A stretch of DNA of 64,000 nt from JAQGMJ01 sp036498945 (GCA_036498945.1 DASYEQ010000056.1:13534-77533), one strand, 5' to 3'; shown: positions 8,168-17,477, counted from the stretch's first letter. Numbers and translations are program-made. The notes: generated by a model not told the origin, from the letters alone.

Positions 8168-9517
8168 ATGCGCTTCCTGCCGCAAAGCCTGCTTTGGCGC
8201 ACCTTTTTGCTGATGGCCCTGCTGCTGGGGCTGTCGGTGGTGTCCTGGGTACAGATCTTCCGCGTCTACGAGCGCGAGCCGCGCAGCGTGCAGGTGGCGA
8301 CGCAAATCGCCGCCATCGTCAACCTGACGCGCGCGGCGCTGATCAGTTCCAAACCGGAAAACCGTTCCTACCTGCTGGGCGAACTGTCACAGTCGGAGCA
8401 GATCGAAATCTACCCGGTGGAGTCCGGCGAAGTGCTGGAACCCCTCGGCCAGCGCCCGGTGTTTCGCCGCATCGAGGAGTTGCTGCGCGACAAGCTCGGC
8501 GCGGAGACGCGCTTTGCCTCCGCGCGCAACGGGCTTGCCGGCGTGTGGGTGAGCTTTGCCATCGAGGAGGACGAATACTGGGTGCGCCTGCGGCGCGACC
8601 GCGTTGATCCCAACCCGCCGCAGCAATGGCTGGGCTGGGGTGCCGCTGCCCTGTTGCTGGCGCTGATCGGCGCCTACTTCATCGTCTGGACCGTGAACCG
8701 GCCGCTCAAGGGCCTGACGCAGGCGGCGCGCGCGGTGGGCCGCGGCGAAAACCCGCCGAAGCTGGAGGAAGCCGGCGCCACCGAGATCCAAGCCCTGGCC
8801 TCGGCCTTCAACCAGATGGCGAGCGACCTCAAAGCCGCCGACGACAACCGTACGCTGATCCTGGCCGGCATCTCGCACGACCTGCGCACGCCGCTGGCGC
8901 GCCTGCGCCTGGGCACCGAGATGTCTTCCGACACCACCTTCCGCGACGGCATGGTGGCCGACATTGAGCAGATCGACGGCATCATCGGCCAGTTCCTCGA
9001 TTTCGCGCGCAGCGGCCAGGACGAAGCCACGCCCCTGGGCCCGGTGGACCTGGCCGAGCTGGCGCAGGAACTGCGCGCCCACTACGAAAGCCACGGCCAT
9101 CCGGTGCGGCTCGAAGGCGCGGAGGCGCCGCTGACGATCCAGGGCCGCCGCCCGGCGCTCAAGCGCGCGCTGCACAACCTGATCGACAACGCCTTGCGCT
9201 ACAGCGGCGATGCCGAAGGCCATGCCGACATCACACTGCGCGTCGGCGCCGAACGCCGCCTTGCCTTCTTTGAAGTGCTGGACCGCGGCCCAGGCGTGCC
9301 GACCGACCAGGCCGAGCGCCTGAAGCAGCCCTTCACCCGCCTGGACGTGGCGCGCGGCACCGCCGATGGCAGCGAAAGCGGCGCACAAGGCGGCTCGGGA
9401 CTGGGCCTGGCGATCGTCGACCGCATCGCGCACCAGCACGGCGGCCGCTTCGAGTTGCGCGCGCGCGAAGGCGGCGGCCTCAACGCCCGCCTTACCCTGG
9501 CGCGCTCACCCGCCTGA
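8168..9517 (+). CDS. envZ: EnvZ-like sensor histidine kinase
   Basis: Inner-membrane sensor kinase, 449 aa, paired with OmpR. TM1 is about residues 9-29, a short periplasmic domain covers about 30-155, TM2 about 156-175, then a HAMP linker and the HisKA domain with H237 in GISHDLRTPLARLRLG. The N box (HNLIDNALRYSG), G1 (DRGPGVP) and G2 (GGSGLGLAI) of the ATPase domain are present. The start ATG 8168 gives an N-terminus matching EnvZ homologues. Its last 26 bases overlap the 3' end of the convergent thpR gene. Confidence 0.9.
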   Translation: MRFLPQSLLWRTFLLMALLLGLSVVSWVQIFRVYEREPRSVQVATQIAAIVNLTRAALISSKPENRSYLLGELSQSEQIEIYPVESGEVLEPLGQRPVFRRIEELLRDKLGAETRFASARNGLAGVWVSFAIEEDEYWVRLRRDRVDPNPPQQWLGWGAAALLLALIGAYFIVWTVNRPLKGLTQAARAVGRGENPPKLEEAGATEIQALASAFNQMASDLKAADDNRTLILAGISHDLRTPLARLRLGTEMSSDTTFRDGMVADIEQIDGIIGQFLDFARSGQDEATPLGPVDLAELAQELRAHYESHGHPVRLEGAEAPLTIQGRRPALKRALHNLIDNALRYSGDAEGHADITLRVGAERRLAFFEVLDRGPGVPTDQAERLKQPFTRLDVARGTADGSESGAQGGSGLGLAIVDRIAHQHGGRFELRAREGGGLNARLTLARSPA

Positions 9518-10010
9518 TCACCTCATAGCGCGAACCGCCCGGCGCCAGTTCGCAGCGCACCAGGACGATCTCGCGGATCGCCAGGGTCAGCGGCTCCAGC
9601 ACCGGCATTTCGGCCGGGCGCTGCGCGTCACGCAAGAGCGTGATGTGCGGGTGAAACGCACGTCCCTCCACGCGAAACCCAACGGCAGCCAGTCTTGCAT
9701 TCAGGCGCTGATGAAAACCCGCCAGTTCCGCCGGCACCGCAGCCGGCACGGCACTGAGCACGCGCGAGCGGGCGAAATACGCCAGCTTGTCCAGCCGCAA
9801 TTCACACGCCTGCGGGCGCGCCTCGCGTATGGCGCGCTCGACCTCCACCGTGCGTGCCGCCGACACGCTGCCGAGAAACGCCACGGTGATGTGCAGGTTG
9901 CGTGCCGGCAGGCGCCGGCCGAGCGCGGCCAGGCCCGCACCGGCGGCGAGGAGGCGCTCCTGGGTTGCGGCGTCCGGCCACAACGCAATGAACAGGCGCA
10001 GATTGACCAT
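9492..10010 (-). CDS. thpR: RNA 2',3'-cyclic phosphodiesterase
   Basis: Two-histidine (2H) phosphoesterase of the LigT/ThpR family. Both HxT motifs are present: NLHITVAFLG and FHPHITLLRD. The start at 10010 (MVNLRLFIALWPD, 172 aa) is chosen because family members begin a few residues before RLF; an in-frame ATG at 10061 would add 17 residues and lies four bases after the stop of the preceding gene, so it cannot be excluded. The tail overlaps convergent envZ by 26 bases. Confidence 0.9.
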   Translation of the reverse strand: MVNLRLFIALWPDAATQERLLAAGAGLAALGRRLPARNLHITVAFLGSVSAARTVEVERAIREARPQACELRLDKLAYFARSRVLSAVPAAVPAELAGFHQRLNARLAAVGFRVEGRAFHPHITLLRDAQRPAEMPVLEPLTLAIREIVLVRCELAPGGSRYEVIRRVSAPG

Positions 10011-10064
10011 CGGCCCGCGCAGGCGCGCCGCCGCGCCGGCAATCAGGGGCGTGGTGGCCATGCG

Positions 10065-10553
10065 TCAGTCCGGTACAAGCGCCAACTCGGCAATGCGGCA
10101 GCCGTAGCGCCGCGCCCGCGCGCGGGTCGCCGCCATCACCTCGGCCGTGTCCCACGGAACACCGGCGAACAGTTCCGGCACCGCGCGCTTGAGGCCCACC
10201 ATGGCGTAGCCGGTGGCGGTAGTCCCAAAGACCGCATCACGGTGCGCGAGCAGTTCTTCGCCGCGGCGCAGATGCGCCGGTGCCAGCCCCGGCGCGCCGG
10301 GACAGGCGAGCAGCGGCGTAGCGCCGCGTGCCAGGCTGCGGCACGCCACTGACCAGATCGCCGCACCCAAATTTGGCGCCGGCGGCATTTGCAGTACCTC
10401 GCTGGCATGCAGTGCCCCAGGCAACGCGCGAGCGGACGGCCAGCACCATGCCGCCGCCGCACCGCCGCCGCGTTGCCACGCCTCGGCCAGCGCCAGGCCC
10501 ACCTCGAGGTTGGAGGCATCGTCCTGCGCCAGCAACAGCAGCTTCACCGCCAT
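10065..10553 (-). CDS. DUF2064-like protein, degenerate glycosyltransferase
   Basis: A 162-aa protein resembling the C-terminal two thirds of DUF2064/TIGR04282 GT-A-like glycosyltransferases: ELFAGVPWDTAEVMAATRARA matches the family's 'lf.gipWgT..Vl..T..ra'. The residues that carry the acidic nucleotide/metal site look changed: the usual GxDCPxL region reads LLACPGAPGL, and the usual DGGYxLIGL reads TATGYAMVGL. The N-terminal basic motif of the family is also absent. It may therefore be non-catalytic. It starts one base after the DUF1992 gene stop, within a long minus-strand run. Confidence 0.65.
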   Translation of the reverse strand: MAVKLLLLAQDDASNLEVGLALAEAWQRGGGAAAAWCWPSARALPGALHASEVLQMPPAPNLGAAIWSVACRSLARGATPLLACPGAPGLAPAHLRRGEELLAHRDAVFGTTATGYAMVGLKRAVPELFAGVPWDTAEVMAATRARARRYGCRIAELALVPD

Positions 10554-10943
10554 TTATTCGTCCCGCGGCCTGGTCTCGGCCATTTTCGCCGCGACCTTTT
10601 CCGCATACTGGTCCCACGCGGCTTGCGCCACCCGCGCCATGCCGGATTGCTCCAGCCTGATCAGCAGGAATTCCATGCGCTTGCGCGCCGCCAGGCGCTC
10701 GCCTTCGAGGGCATCGCTCGCCACCACGGCTTCGAGCTGGCGCAACTCGCGCAATTCCTCGACTTCCGGCGGCACATAGCCGGCGTTTTTCAGCACCCGG
10801 CAGACCATACGCAACTCCCCGGGAATCAGCAGGTCGTCGTCGAGATTAAGCGGCTTGCCTTCACCCGGCAGGTTGTTGAACGCCCCCTCGGCCTGTGCCT
10901 TGCGGATGCGCTCCTCGATCAGTTTTTCCATACCGAACGCCAT
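10554..10943 (-). CDS. DUF1992 (DnaJ-C28-like) protein
   Basis: A 129-aa soluble protein with the DUF1992 signature: EERIRKAQAEGAFNNLPGEG followed by KPLNLDDD, and PPEVEELREL. This domain is found in bacterial YhdN-like proteins and at the C-terminus of eukaryotic DNAJC28; its molecular role is unknown. An alternative start at ATG 10931 removes four residues and would give the common N-terminus MEKLIEERI. The gene abuts the DUF2064-like gene downstream. Confidence 0.82.
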   Translation of the reverse strand: MAFGMEKLIEERIRKAQAEGAFNNLPGEGKPLNLDDDLLIPGELRMVCRVLKNAGYVPPEVEELRELRQLEAVVASDALEGERLAARKRMEFLLIRLEQSGMARVAQAAWDQYAEKVAAKMAETRPRDE

Positions 10944-11014
10944 GTGTATCGACCCGGGATTTCAATCTGCTATCGGGGAACCTTGAGGGAGCGTAGCCTT
11001 TTTACCGATCACGC

Positions 11015-12079
11015 TCAGCCCGCCGGCGCGCCGAGAGTGACGAGTTCATGGTCACGCTCCTCCTTGGGCATGGCCGCGAGCTTTTTCACCTTTGCGTAGA
11101 ACTTCGGCAGGTCGCCGTGCTCGCGCGACAACAGCAGGTTGAAGGCCGGCACCAGCTTGGAATAGGTGGAGATCGAGCCCAGCTTGGCGTTGTTGAGGTC
11201 GGTGGCGATCCAGGCGTCGTAGCCCTTGTAGCCGCCCCATTTCACCTTCAACTGTTCGTATTCGCCGCGCAGCTCGGCAAAAGCGGCTTGCTTGGCGGCC
11301 TGCTTGTCGGCATCCGACCCCGGGCCTTTGTAGATCTCGTCGAGCTTGTCGCGGGTGCGGCGCATCATGTCCATCAACTCGTCGCGCCGGGTGATGAACT
11401 GGCTGAAGCGCTCCTTTTGCTCTGGTGTGGCGTGGTTGACCATCCAGCGCTTCAAGCCCTCTTCCTCCACCGCGGTGGCGAATGACTCGTTGAAAGTGGA
11501 ATCGCCCTTGGCATAGGCCACCTGGTGTCCCAACTCATGAAAGATCAGGCGCGCGATTTCCAGTTCGGGATAGCGGATGAAGGTGTTGAGCAGCGGATCG
11601 TTGAAATAACCCAGCGTCGAATAGGCCGGCACGCCGCCCTCGTATACGTCCAGGCCGTCGGCGCGCAGCTTGGCGGCATAGGTATGCGCGTCTTCCTGGG
11701 AAAAATAGCCGCGGTAGGTGACGCAGCCGGCAACCGGGAAGCACTGGGTCTTGAGATCCAGCGACAACGCCGGCGCGGCGAACACGTTCCACACCACGTA
11801 TTTGCGCTTCAAGTCCGCATAGACGCGATAGCTGCCGTTGTCCGGCAGGTCGAGTTCGCGGCTGGCGAAATTGCGTGCCTGGCGGGCGTATTCCAGGCGT
11901 TCGCGCAGGTCGGTATTGGTATCGGGCGCGGCAATCACCTCGTCCACCGGGCGCGACAGCCGGCGCACTTCCATCTGGCCGGTGAAGGCCTGCCAGTAAT
12001 ACGAAGTCGTGGTGCAGCCGGCGAGCGAACCGCCCACCGCCACGGCGCCGAGGAGAATCAACAGCGTGCGGCGCTTCAT
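11015..12079 (-). CDS. predicted lipoprotein aminopeptidase (COG4324)
   Basis: A 354-aa exported zinc metallopeptidase. The signal peptide ends in the lipobox LAGC (Cys 22), so the protein should be a lipoprotein. The zinc site HELGH is at residues 181-185 and the likely third ligand is Glu 198 in FNESFATAVEEEG, the arrangement seen in COG4324 predicted aminopeptidases. Substrates are unknown. Its start overlaps the stop of the alpha/beta hydrolase gene by ATGA. Confidence 0.85.
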   Translation of the reverse strand: MKRRTLLILLGAVAVGGSLAGCTTTSYYWQAFTGQMEVRRLSRPVDEVIAAPDTNTDLRERLEYARQARNFASRELDLPDNGSYRVYADLKRKYVVWNVFAAPALSLDLKTQCFPVAGCVTYRGYFSQEDAHTYAAKLRADGLDVYEGGVPAYSTLGYFNDPLLNTFIRYPELEIARLIFHELGHQVAYAKGDSTFNESFATAVEEEGLKRWMVNHATPEQKERFSQFITRRDELMDMMRRTRDKLDEIYKGPGSDADKQAAKQAAFAELRGEYEQLKVKWGGYKGYDAWIATDLNNAKLGSISTYSKLVPAFNLLLSREHGDLPKFYAKVKKLAAMPKEERDHELVTLGAPAG

Positions 12080-12735
12080 CGGTGGAACGCGCCTTGCTCA
12101 AAAAACCTGAGCATTTGCCGGGTGACACGCGCGGACATCAACATCTCCGTGTGACTCACGGGCAGGGTCAGATGTTCCCGCGCGCCCATAACGTGCGTCT
12201 CGGCCACGCTCACCGTGCCGTCATGCGGCAGCGGCAGGCCGGGCGCGGCGAGGCGTCCCAGGCCCAGCGGCCGATTGCCGGCGATCACCCCGAGCTCCAC
12301 CCCCGCCGGCACCTCCGGCGGCGCGCCGTCCATCCAGTCCTGCACCGCGCGGCCGAGCGCGGCGCGACCCAGCCCCAGGCGCGACATGCTGCGCCCGACA
12401 TAGGTACCCTGGAAGGGCGAGCCCACCAGCACCACCCGGCCCAGTTCCTTGCCGGGCAGGCGCCAGGCCTGTTCCTCCAGCATGGCGGCAATCAATATCC
12501 CGCCGAGACTGTGGCCGGCCAGGTGGATGCGCCGCTGCGGCAGGGCGTTCACGAAGCCGGCCAGCTGGCGCGCGTTGCCTTTCAGGCTCTGGCGCACCGA
12601 GGGATAGGAAAAGGATACCGCCGAATAACCGGCTTGTGCAAAGCGCGTGCGCCAGAAACCGGTGGCAAACCCGGAGAGCCAGAGGCCGTGCACGCAGACC
12701 ACCGCTTCCTCGTGCACCGCGCCCTCCTCTCTCAT
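12076..12735 (-). CDS. alpha/beta hydrolase
   Basis: A 219-aa cytoplasmic alpha/beta-fold hydrolase. The oxyanion region VCVHGLWLSG and nucleophile elbow GHSLGG (Ser 76) are present, with candidate acid Asp in LPHDGTVSV and catalytic His in VSHTEML near the C-terminus. The start at 12735 is chosen because its ATGA overlaps the stop of the DUF3592 gene; a further in-frame ATG at 12759 lies inside that gene. The substrate is unknown; similarity is to PGAP1/lipase-like enzymes. Confidence 0.82.
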   Translation of the reverse strand: MREEGAVHEEAVVCVHGLWLSGFATGFWRTRFAQAGYSAVSFSYPSVRQSLKGNARQLAGFVNALPQRRIHLAGHSLGGILIAAMLEEQAWRLPGKELGRVVLVGSPFQGTYVGRSMSRLGLGRAALGRAVQDWMDGAPPEVPAGVELGVIAGNRPLGLGRLAAPGLPLPHDGTVSVAETHVMGAREHLTLPVSHTEMLMSARVTRQMLRFFEQGAFHR

Positions 12736-13112
12736 CCCTTGCAGGCCCAGAAACCGCAAAACAGCAGCCCGGCGCCGAACAGGCCGAACACCAGCGGCCC
12801 GAACACGGTGCCCATCAGGCTCAGGCGCTCGGCCTCTTCCGGCTGCTGCGGGTTGTACAGCACCCTGACGCGTGCGCCCACCTTCAGGCCCTGGCGGTAC
12901 GGCAGCTTGGCGAAGAACTTGCGCGCCACCCCGTCGGCGGCGGTGAATTCGATTTCCGGCGTCGGCGTACCCGCCAGGCGCACCACGTTGACCACCTGCC
13001 CTTCTGCGCGCGGCCAGCGCCTGAGCTTGTGCACCCCCAGCCAGACCAGGTAAAACCCGATGACGACGAACACCGCGCCGCCGAGGGCACGCAGGTTGAG
13101 CCAGGCGATCAT
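12732..13112 (-). CDS. DUF3592-type membrane protein
   Basis: A 126-aa protein with two membrane segments (about 8-28 and 100-123) flanking a soluble beta-rich domain. The core contains VRVLYNPQQPEEAERL, characteristic of DUF3592. The start at ATG 13112 forms an ATGA overlap with the molybdopterin oxidoreductase stop; the longer open frame upstream is antisense-free coding sequence of that enzyme in another frame. Function unknown. Confidence 0.75.
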   Translation of the reverse strand: MIAWLNLRALGGAVFVVIGFYLVWLGVHKLRRWPRAEGQVVNVVRLAGTPTPEIEFTAADGVARKFFAKLPYRQGLKVGARVRVLYNPQQPEEAERLSLMGTVFGPLVFGLFGAGLLFCGFWACKG

Positions 13113-15244
13113 GCGATTGTTTCCGCTGGTTCGACTTCCGCCAGGCAGTCGTAGAACGTCGGCCCGCGGCCGAGATCGGTCAATGCCTGGCTGGTCACTG
13201 CGTTGACGTTCAGCCCGCCGACGGTGTGCTTGTGCCACCACACCGAAAGCGCCGCCACCACGCCGGGGTTCACGTGATTGCGCACACGGGCACGCGCCAG
13301 GAAAGCGCCGCGCCCGTTGAAGATGCGCACCATCGCACCGTCGGCGATGCCGCGCGCCTGCGCATCGGCCTCGTGCATTTCGAGAAACGGCTCCCTCTCG
13401 GTATCGGCCAGCACCTTGATGTTGCCGAAGGTGGAGTTCATGAAATTACGTGCCGGCGGCGAAATCACCATCAGGGGATATTTCTCCGCCAGCGCCGGGT
13501 TGGTTTGCGGCGATTCACGCGGCGGGATGAAATCCGGCAGCGGATCGAGGCCGAGTTTTTGCGCCTTTTCCGAATAGAACTCGCACTTGCCCGAGGGCGT
13601 GCGGAAATTGCCTTCGGCAAACGGCGTCCAGCGTTCCGGCACGTTCAGGCGCATCCAGCCTTTTTCCTTGAGTTTCTCGAAGGTGATGCCGGCGTTGTAC
13701 GGATGCCTGGTATCGATGGCCGCGGCGGCGATCTCTTCGTCGCTCTCGAACAGGCAAGGCTCGGTGAAGCCCATGCGTGCGGCCAGCAGGCGAAACACTT
13801 CGCTGTCACTTTTGGATTCGCCCACCGGCGCAATCGCCGGCGTGTTCACCAGCCAATAGAGGTGACCGTAGGAACGATGGATATCGAAATGCTCCAGTTG
13901 CGTGGTAGCTGGCAATACGATGTCCGCGTAATCGCAACTATCGGTCAAAAAGCAATCATGCACGACCGTGAACAGGTCTGCGCGCATCAACCCTTCGAGC
14001 ACCTTGCCCGAATCCGGCGCCACCGCCGCCGGATTGGAGGAATAGACGTAAAGCGCGCGCACCGGCGGATCGTTGAGTTCCAGCAACGCATTGCCCAGCG
14101 TGGACATGTTGATGGTGCGCGGCTTGTTCCAGATCAGGTCAGGGCGCTCAAGCGCCTTCGTGTTCACCGGGTAGGTGCCGCCAGTGCCCAGGAGCACGCC
14201 GCCCGCTGCATGGCGCCAGGCGCCGGTGAGCGCCGGCAGGCAGGCGATGGTGCGGCAGGTCATGGCGCCGCCGGCGGTACGCTGCAGGCCGTAGTTGAGA
14301 CGAATCACGGCCGGACCGCTTTCACCACGCGCCATGCCGTAGTCGCGCGCCAGGGTTTCGATGTCGGCCGCGGCAAGCCCGGTGATTTGTGCCGCGCGCT
14401 CGGGCGGCCATTGCGCCACGCGTTCCTTGAGTTCTTCGAAGCCCAGGGTGTAGCGCGCGATGTAATCGTGATCCAGCAGGTCGTCGCGCACCAGCACGTG
14501 CATCATTGCCAGCGCCAGTGCGGCGTCGGTACCGGGATTGATCGGCAGCCACTGGTGGCACTTTTCCGCCGACAGCGAGCGATAGGGGTCGATGGCGATG
14601 ATCTTCGCGCCGCGACGCTTGGCTTCGGTGACGCGGGTCCACAGGTGCACCGAAGAGGTCACCGGATTGGTGCCCCAGAGCACGATCAGTTGCGCTTCCT
14701 CGAAACGCTCGATCTCCGGCCCCATGTTGGCGCCCAGGGTGATCTCCATGCCGGCCTTGCCGGCGTTGGAGCAGATGGTGCGGTCGAGCAATGAAGCGCC
14801 CAGCTTGTGGAAAAAGCGCCGGTCGATCGAGTTGGCCTGCACCAGGCCCATGGTGCCGGCGTAGGAATACGGCAGGATGCCTTGCGGATCATCGGCGGCG
14901 ATCGCCTTGAAGCGCGCGGTGATGGTCTCCAGCGCCTCGTCCCAGGAGATCGGCTCGAACTTCGCATGCGGCCCCTTGGAGCCGACGCGCTTGAGCGGAT
15001 GCAGCACCCGGTCCGCCGCGTAGGTGCGCTCCAGATAGCGCGCCACCTTGTTGCACAACACGCCGGCGGTGGTGGGATGCGCCGGGTCGCCCGCCACCTT
15101 GACGGCGCGCGCACCCAGCACCTGGCCGCCGGGCAGGCGGGTTTCGCCCTCCACGGTGACGTGCATGGCGCAGGTATCGGGGCAATCGTGCGGACAGGCC
15201 GCCTGCACCACACGCTGCTGCGGGTTGCTCAATACGCTACTCAT
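13109..15244 (-). CDS. molybdopterin oxidoreductase, DMSO-reductase family
   Basis: A 711-aa cytoplasmic molybdoenzyme: no twin-arginine signal is seen. An N-terminal [4Fe-4S] motif is formed by C17, C21, C25 and C64 (CPHDCPDTC...GVLCNKV). Conserved molybdopterin-binding segments include LWGTNPVTSSVH, ADIVLPATTQLEH and the C-terminal dinucleotide-binding domain starting near PLMVISPPARN. No partner electron-transfer subunit is adjacent, so the physiological donor or acceptor is not obvious. A GGAGC ribosome-binding site (15250-15254) precedes ATG 15244. Substrate cannot be assigned from sequence; relatives include formate dehydrogenase-like and sulfoxide-reductase-like proteins. Confidence 0.88.
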   Translation of the reverse strand: MSSVLSNPQQRVVQAACPHDCPDTCAMHVTVEGETRLPGGQVLGARAVKVAGDPAHPTTAGVLCNKVARYLERTYAADRVLHPLKRVGSKGPHAKFEPISWDEALETITARFKAIAADDPQGILPYSYAGTMGLVQANSIDRRFFHKLGASLLDRTICSNAGKAGMEITLGANMGPEIERFEEAQLIVLWGTNPVTSSVHLWTRVTEAKRRGAKIIAIDPYRSLSAEKCHQWLPINPGTDAALALAMMHVLVRDDLLDHDYIARYTLGFEELKERVAQWPPERAAQITGLAAADIETLARDYGMARGESGPAVIRLNYGLQRTAGGAMTCRTIACLPALTGAWRHAAGGVLLGTGGTYPVNTKALERPDLIWNKPRTINMSTLGNALLELNDPPVRALYVYSSNPAAVAPDSGKVLEGLMRADLFTVVHDCFLTDSCDYADIVLPATTQLEHFDIHRSYGHLYWLVNTPAIAPVGESKSDSEVFRLLAARMGFTEPCLFESDEEIAAAAIDTRHPYNAGITFEKLKEKGWMRLNVPERWTPFAEGNFRTPSGKCEFYSEKAQKLGLDPLPDFIPPRESPQTNPALAEKYPLMVISPPARNFMNSTFGNIKVLADTEREPFLEMHEADAQARGIADGAMVRIFNGRGAFLARARVRNHVNPGVVAALSVWWHKHTVGGLNVNAVTSQALTDLGRGPTFYDCLAEVEPAETIA

Positions 15245-15271
15245 CTATAGCTCCGGCCGCCGGCGGCGGAT

Positions 15272-17464
15272 TCATGAATGGATTGTAGCGCCGCGCTCAA
15301 GTATGGCGAGGTAGGCCGCCGCCATCGCTTCCAGGCTGCGCGTGGCCACCACTTCGCGGGCGCGCACCGCGCGGCGCCGGGCACGATGCGGGGCTTCGAT
15401 CACCGTCCGCATGGTGCGTACGAGATGTGCCTCGCCGGCCGCCTCCGGCAGCAGCCAGCCAGTGCGTCGATATACCAGTTCGCGCGTGCCGCCGCTGTCG
15501 TTGGCGATCACCGGCACACCTGCCGCCATCGCCTCCAGCACGGCATTGGGCGAACCCTGATGAGTGCCAAGCACGATTTGCGCGCTCCACGTCTCACGCA
15601 GGTGCGCCAGGTCCGGCAGCGCGCCGCGGAAATGCACACCTGCTCCGGCGCTTTCCAGCAATTGCGCCAGGTAGGCGGCGTGGCGAGACTCGGCCTGGCC
15701 GGCGACGTGCAAGGTGGCAGCCGGATGCCGCTCGCGCACGCGCGCGAAGGCGGCGAGAATCTTCTCCAGGTGCTTGGAAGGCGCGATGCGCCCGCTGACG
15801 AGAAAGCGCGGCGCGGCAGGCGCGTCATCCACCATCGCATCGAGCACCACGCCATTTGGAATCACCGCGCAAGCACGCGCGTAGCCCTTCCGTGGCTTGC
15901 CGTACTTGAACACCAGTTGATCGAGGCGGGCACGAAAATCTGCCTCACCGTAGGCAATGGCTGACTGGAATTCCACCGTCGCCGCCATCTCCTCGAAGGC
16001 ATAGTCGCCAGGGCTGATGTCGATCAGGCGCAAATCGGGCGAAGCGAATTTCGCCGTCAGGAGCTTGAGCTTGGGATCGGCATTCCAGAAGCACACCTGG
16101 CGCACACCGTGGCGCGCGATCCAGGCAAGGAGGCTTTCGGCGGCGTCGAACGCGTCGCTGGAAGCCGTGAGGCGGAAATGCCGCACACCCGCCGCGCCCA
16201 GGCGCGCCGGGAAGTAGTCGTGCGTGGTTTCGCCGCATACGGCGATGGCGAGGTCATGGCGCCCATGTATCTGCGTCACCAGGTTGACCAGCGAGCGCTG
16301 CGCACCGCCGGCGTTGAGATTGGCGGTAACAAACAGTGTCCGTACAACCGGCGCCGCTGGCGCTGCGCACGCCGCCAGCGGCAGCGACCACAGTGCCGGC
16401 GCGCGCAGGCGCTGTGTTCCGACCGGAAACGCTTCGCGCACCGGCAAGCGTGCAAGCGCTCGTGCAAACACCGCATCGCCTGCCCGCGCGGGCAGCAGGC
16501 GCAGCCCGGGCCGCGGATCTTCCACCTGCCCCGACACCGCCGTACCGACTACCGGTAAACCCGCCGCCAGCGCCTCCTGGGTGGCGATGGAATAGCCTTC
16601 GTAATCGCTGGTATTGAGCAAGACGTCGAAGGCGGCGAACCATGGCGCCACCGGATTGACGAAGCCCGGCAGCTTGACGTGATGCGCCAGGCCGCGCTCG
16701 GCCGCGAGTTGCGCGACCTCGTCCAGCACGTCCAGGCCCGCTTCACCCAGCACGCCGCCGACGATCGCCAGCGCCGCCGGGCGGCGCCGGCGCAAAATTT
16801 CCAGCACGCGCAAGGCGCGCGGATAGTTCTTTTGCGCCTTCATCGCGCCCACCATGCCGATCAGCAAGGTGGCGTCGTCCACCCCGAGGCGACCGCGAAT
16901 TTCGCGCCGCGCTCCCTGCGAGAACGCGGCCTCATCCAGCAGCGGCCGATGGCGGATCACCGACAGCGGCACCGTGCAGCCGGCCGATCGCGCCTGCTCG
17001 GCTACCGCCGCCGCACAAGCCATCGCTGCAGGAATGCCTGGCGTACGCCAGGCGGCGGGATCGTTCATCCAGCCGTCGCGCGCGTTGTGCAGCACCGGCA
17101 GCGGCCGCAGGCCCTGCGCCAGTAATTCCTCAAGTACGCTGTCGCGCAGCAGATGCGCAGCCACTACTGCGTCACGGCCCCAGCGCTGCGCCAGCATGGC
17201 AACGAATGGCGCAACGTCTTCGCCATCACGGCGCAATACACGCAAGCCCGCCGGCATCTGCCACTCAATGGCCGCGCGATTGAGCACCGCGATCTCGATG
17301 TCGCGCCCACGGCGCAAGGCATCGGCCGCCCATTCGAGCACGATGCGCTCGGCGCCACCCAGAGCGAGGCTGGCGATGACGGCACGCAACGGCGCGCGCG
17401 CATCGTCCGGCATGACGACGTCGGCCAGCGAATGCGCCAGCAGGTGCTCGGGCAGCGGATGCAT
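15272..17464 (-). CDS. double GT-B glycosyltransferase (two GT4-like modules)
   Basis: A 730-aa protein containing two complete GT-B glycosyltransferase modules in tandem. Module 1 (about 25-330) has SLALGGAERIVLEWA at its start and NTSDYEGYSIATQEALAAGLPVV as the nucleotide-sugar site (E-x7-E equivalent). Module 2 (about 375-725) has NLNAGGAQRSLVNLV and QGSPNAVLEAMAAGVPVIAN. No membrane segment or signal peptide is seen. Each module has its own donor-site motif, so a bifunctional transferase for glycan or envelope polysaccharide assembly is likely. No other polysaccharide genes surround it. It lies 27 bases downstream of the hypothetical membrane-protein gene's operon partner region and just upstream of the molybdoenzyme gene. 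Confidence 0.85.
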   Translation of the reverse strand: MHPLPEHLLAHSLADVVMPDDARAPLRAVIASLALGGAERIVLEWAADALRRGRDIEIAVLNRAAIEWQMPAGLRVLRRDGEDVAPFVAMLAQRWGRDAVVAAHLLRDSVLEELLAQGLRPLPVLHNARDGWMNDPAAWRTPGIPAAMACAAAVAEQARSAGCTVPLSVIRHRPLLDEAAFSQGARREIRGRLGVDDATLLIGMVGAMKAQKNYPRALRVLEILRRRRPAALAIVGGVLGEAGLDVLDEVAQLAAERGLAHHVKLPGFVNPVAPWFAAFDVLLNTSDYEGYSIATQEALAAGLPVVGTAVSGQVEDPRPGLRLLPARAGDAVFARALARLPVREAFPVGTQRLRAPALWSLPLAACAAPAAPVVRTLFVTANLNAGGAQRSLVNLVTQIHGRHDLAIAVCGETTHDYFPARLGAAGVRHFRLTASSDAFDAAESLLAWIARHGVRQVCFWNADPKLKLLTAKFASPDLRLIDISPGDYAFEEMAATVEFQSAIAYGEADFRARLDQLVFKYGKPRKGYARACAVIPNGVVLDAMVDDAPAAPRFLVSGRIAPSKHLEKILAAFARVRERHPAATLHVAGQAESRHAAYLAQLLESAGAGVHFRGALPDLAHLRETWSAQIVLGTHQGSPNAVLEAMAAGVPVIANDSGGTRELVYRRTGWLLPEAAGEAHLVRTMRTVIEAPHRARRRAVRAREVVATRSLEAMAAAYLAILERGATIHS

Positions 17465-17477
17465 TGCCGTGAGACGC

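Noticed and set aside
13226..14794. Plus-strand 522-codon open frame
   Set aside because: Antisense to the molybdopterin oxidoreductase, no family features.
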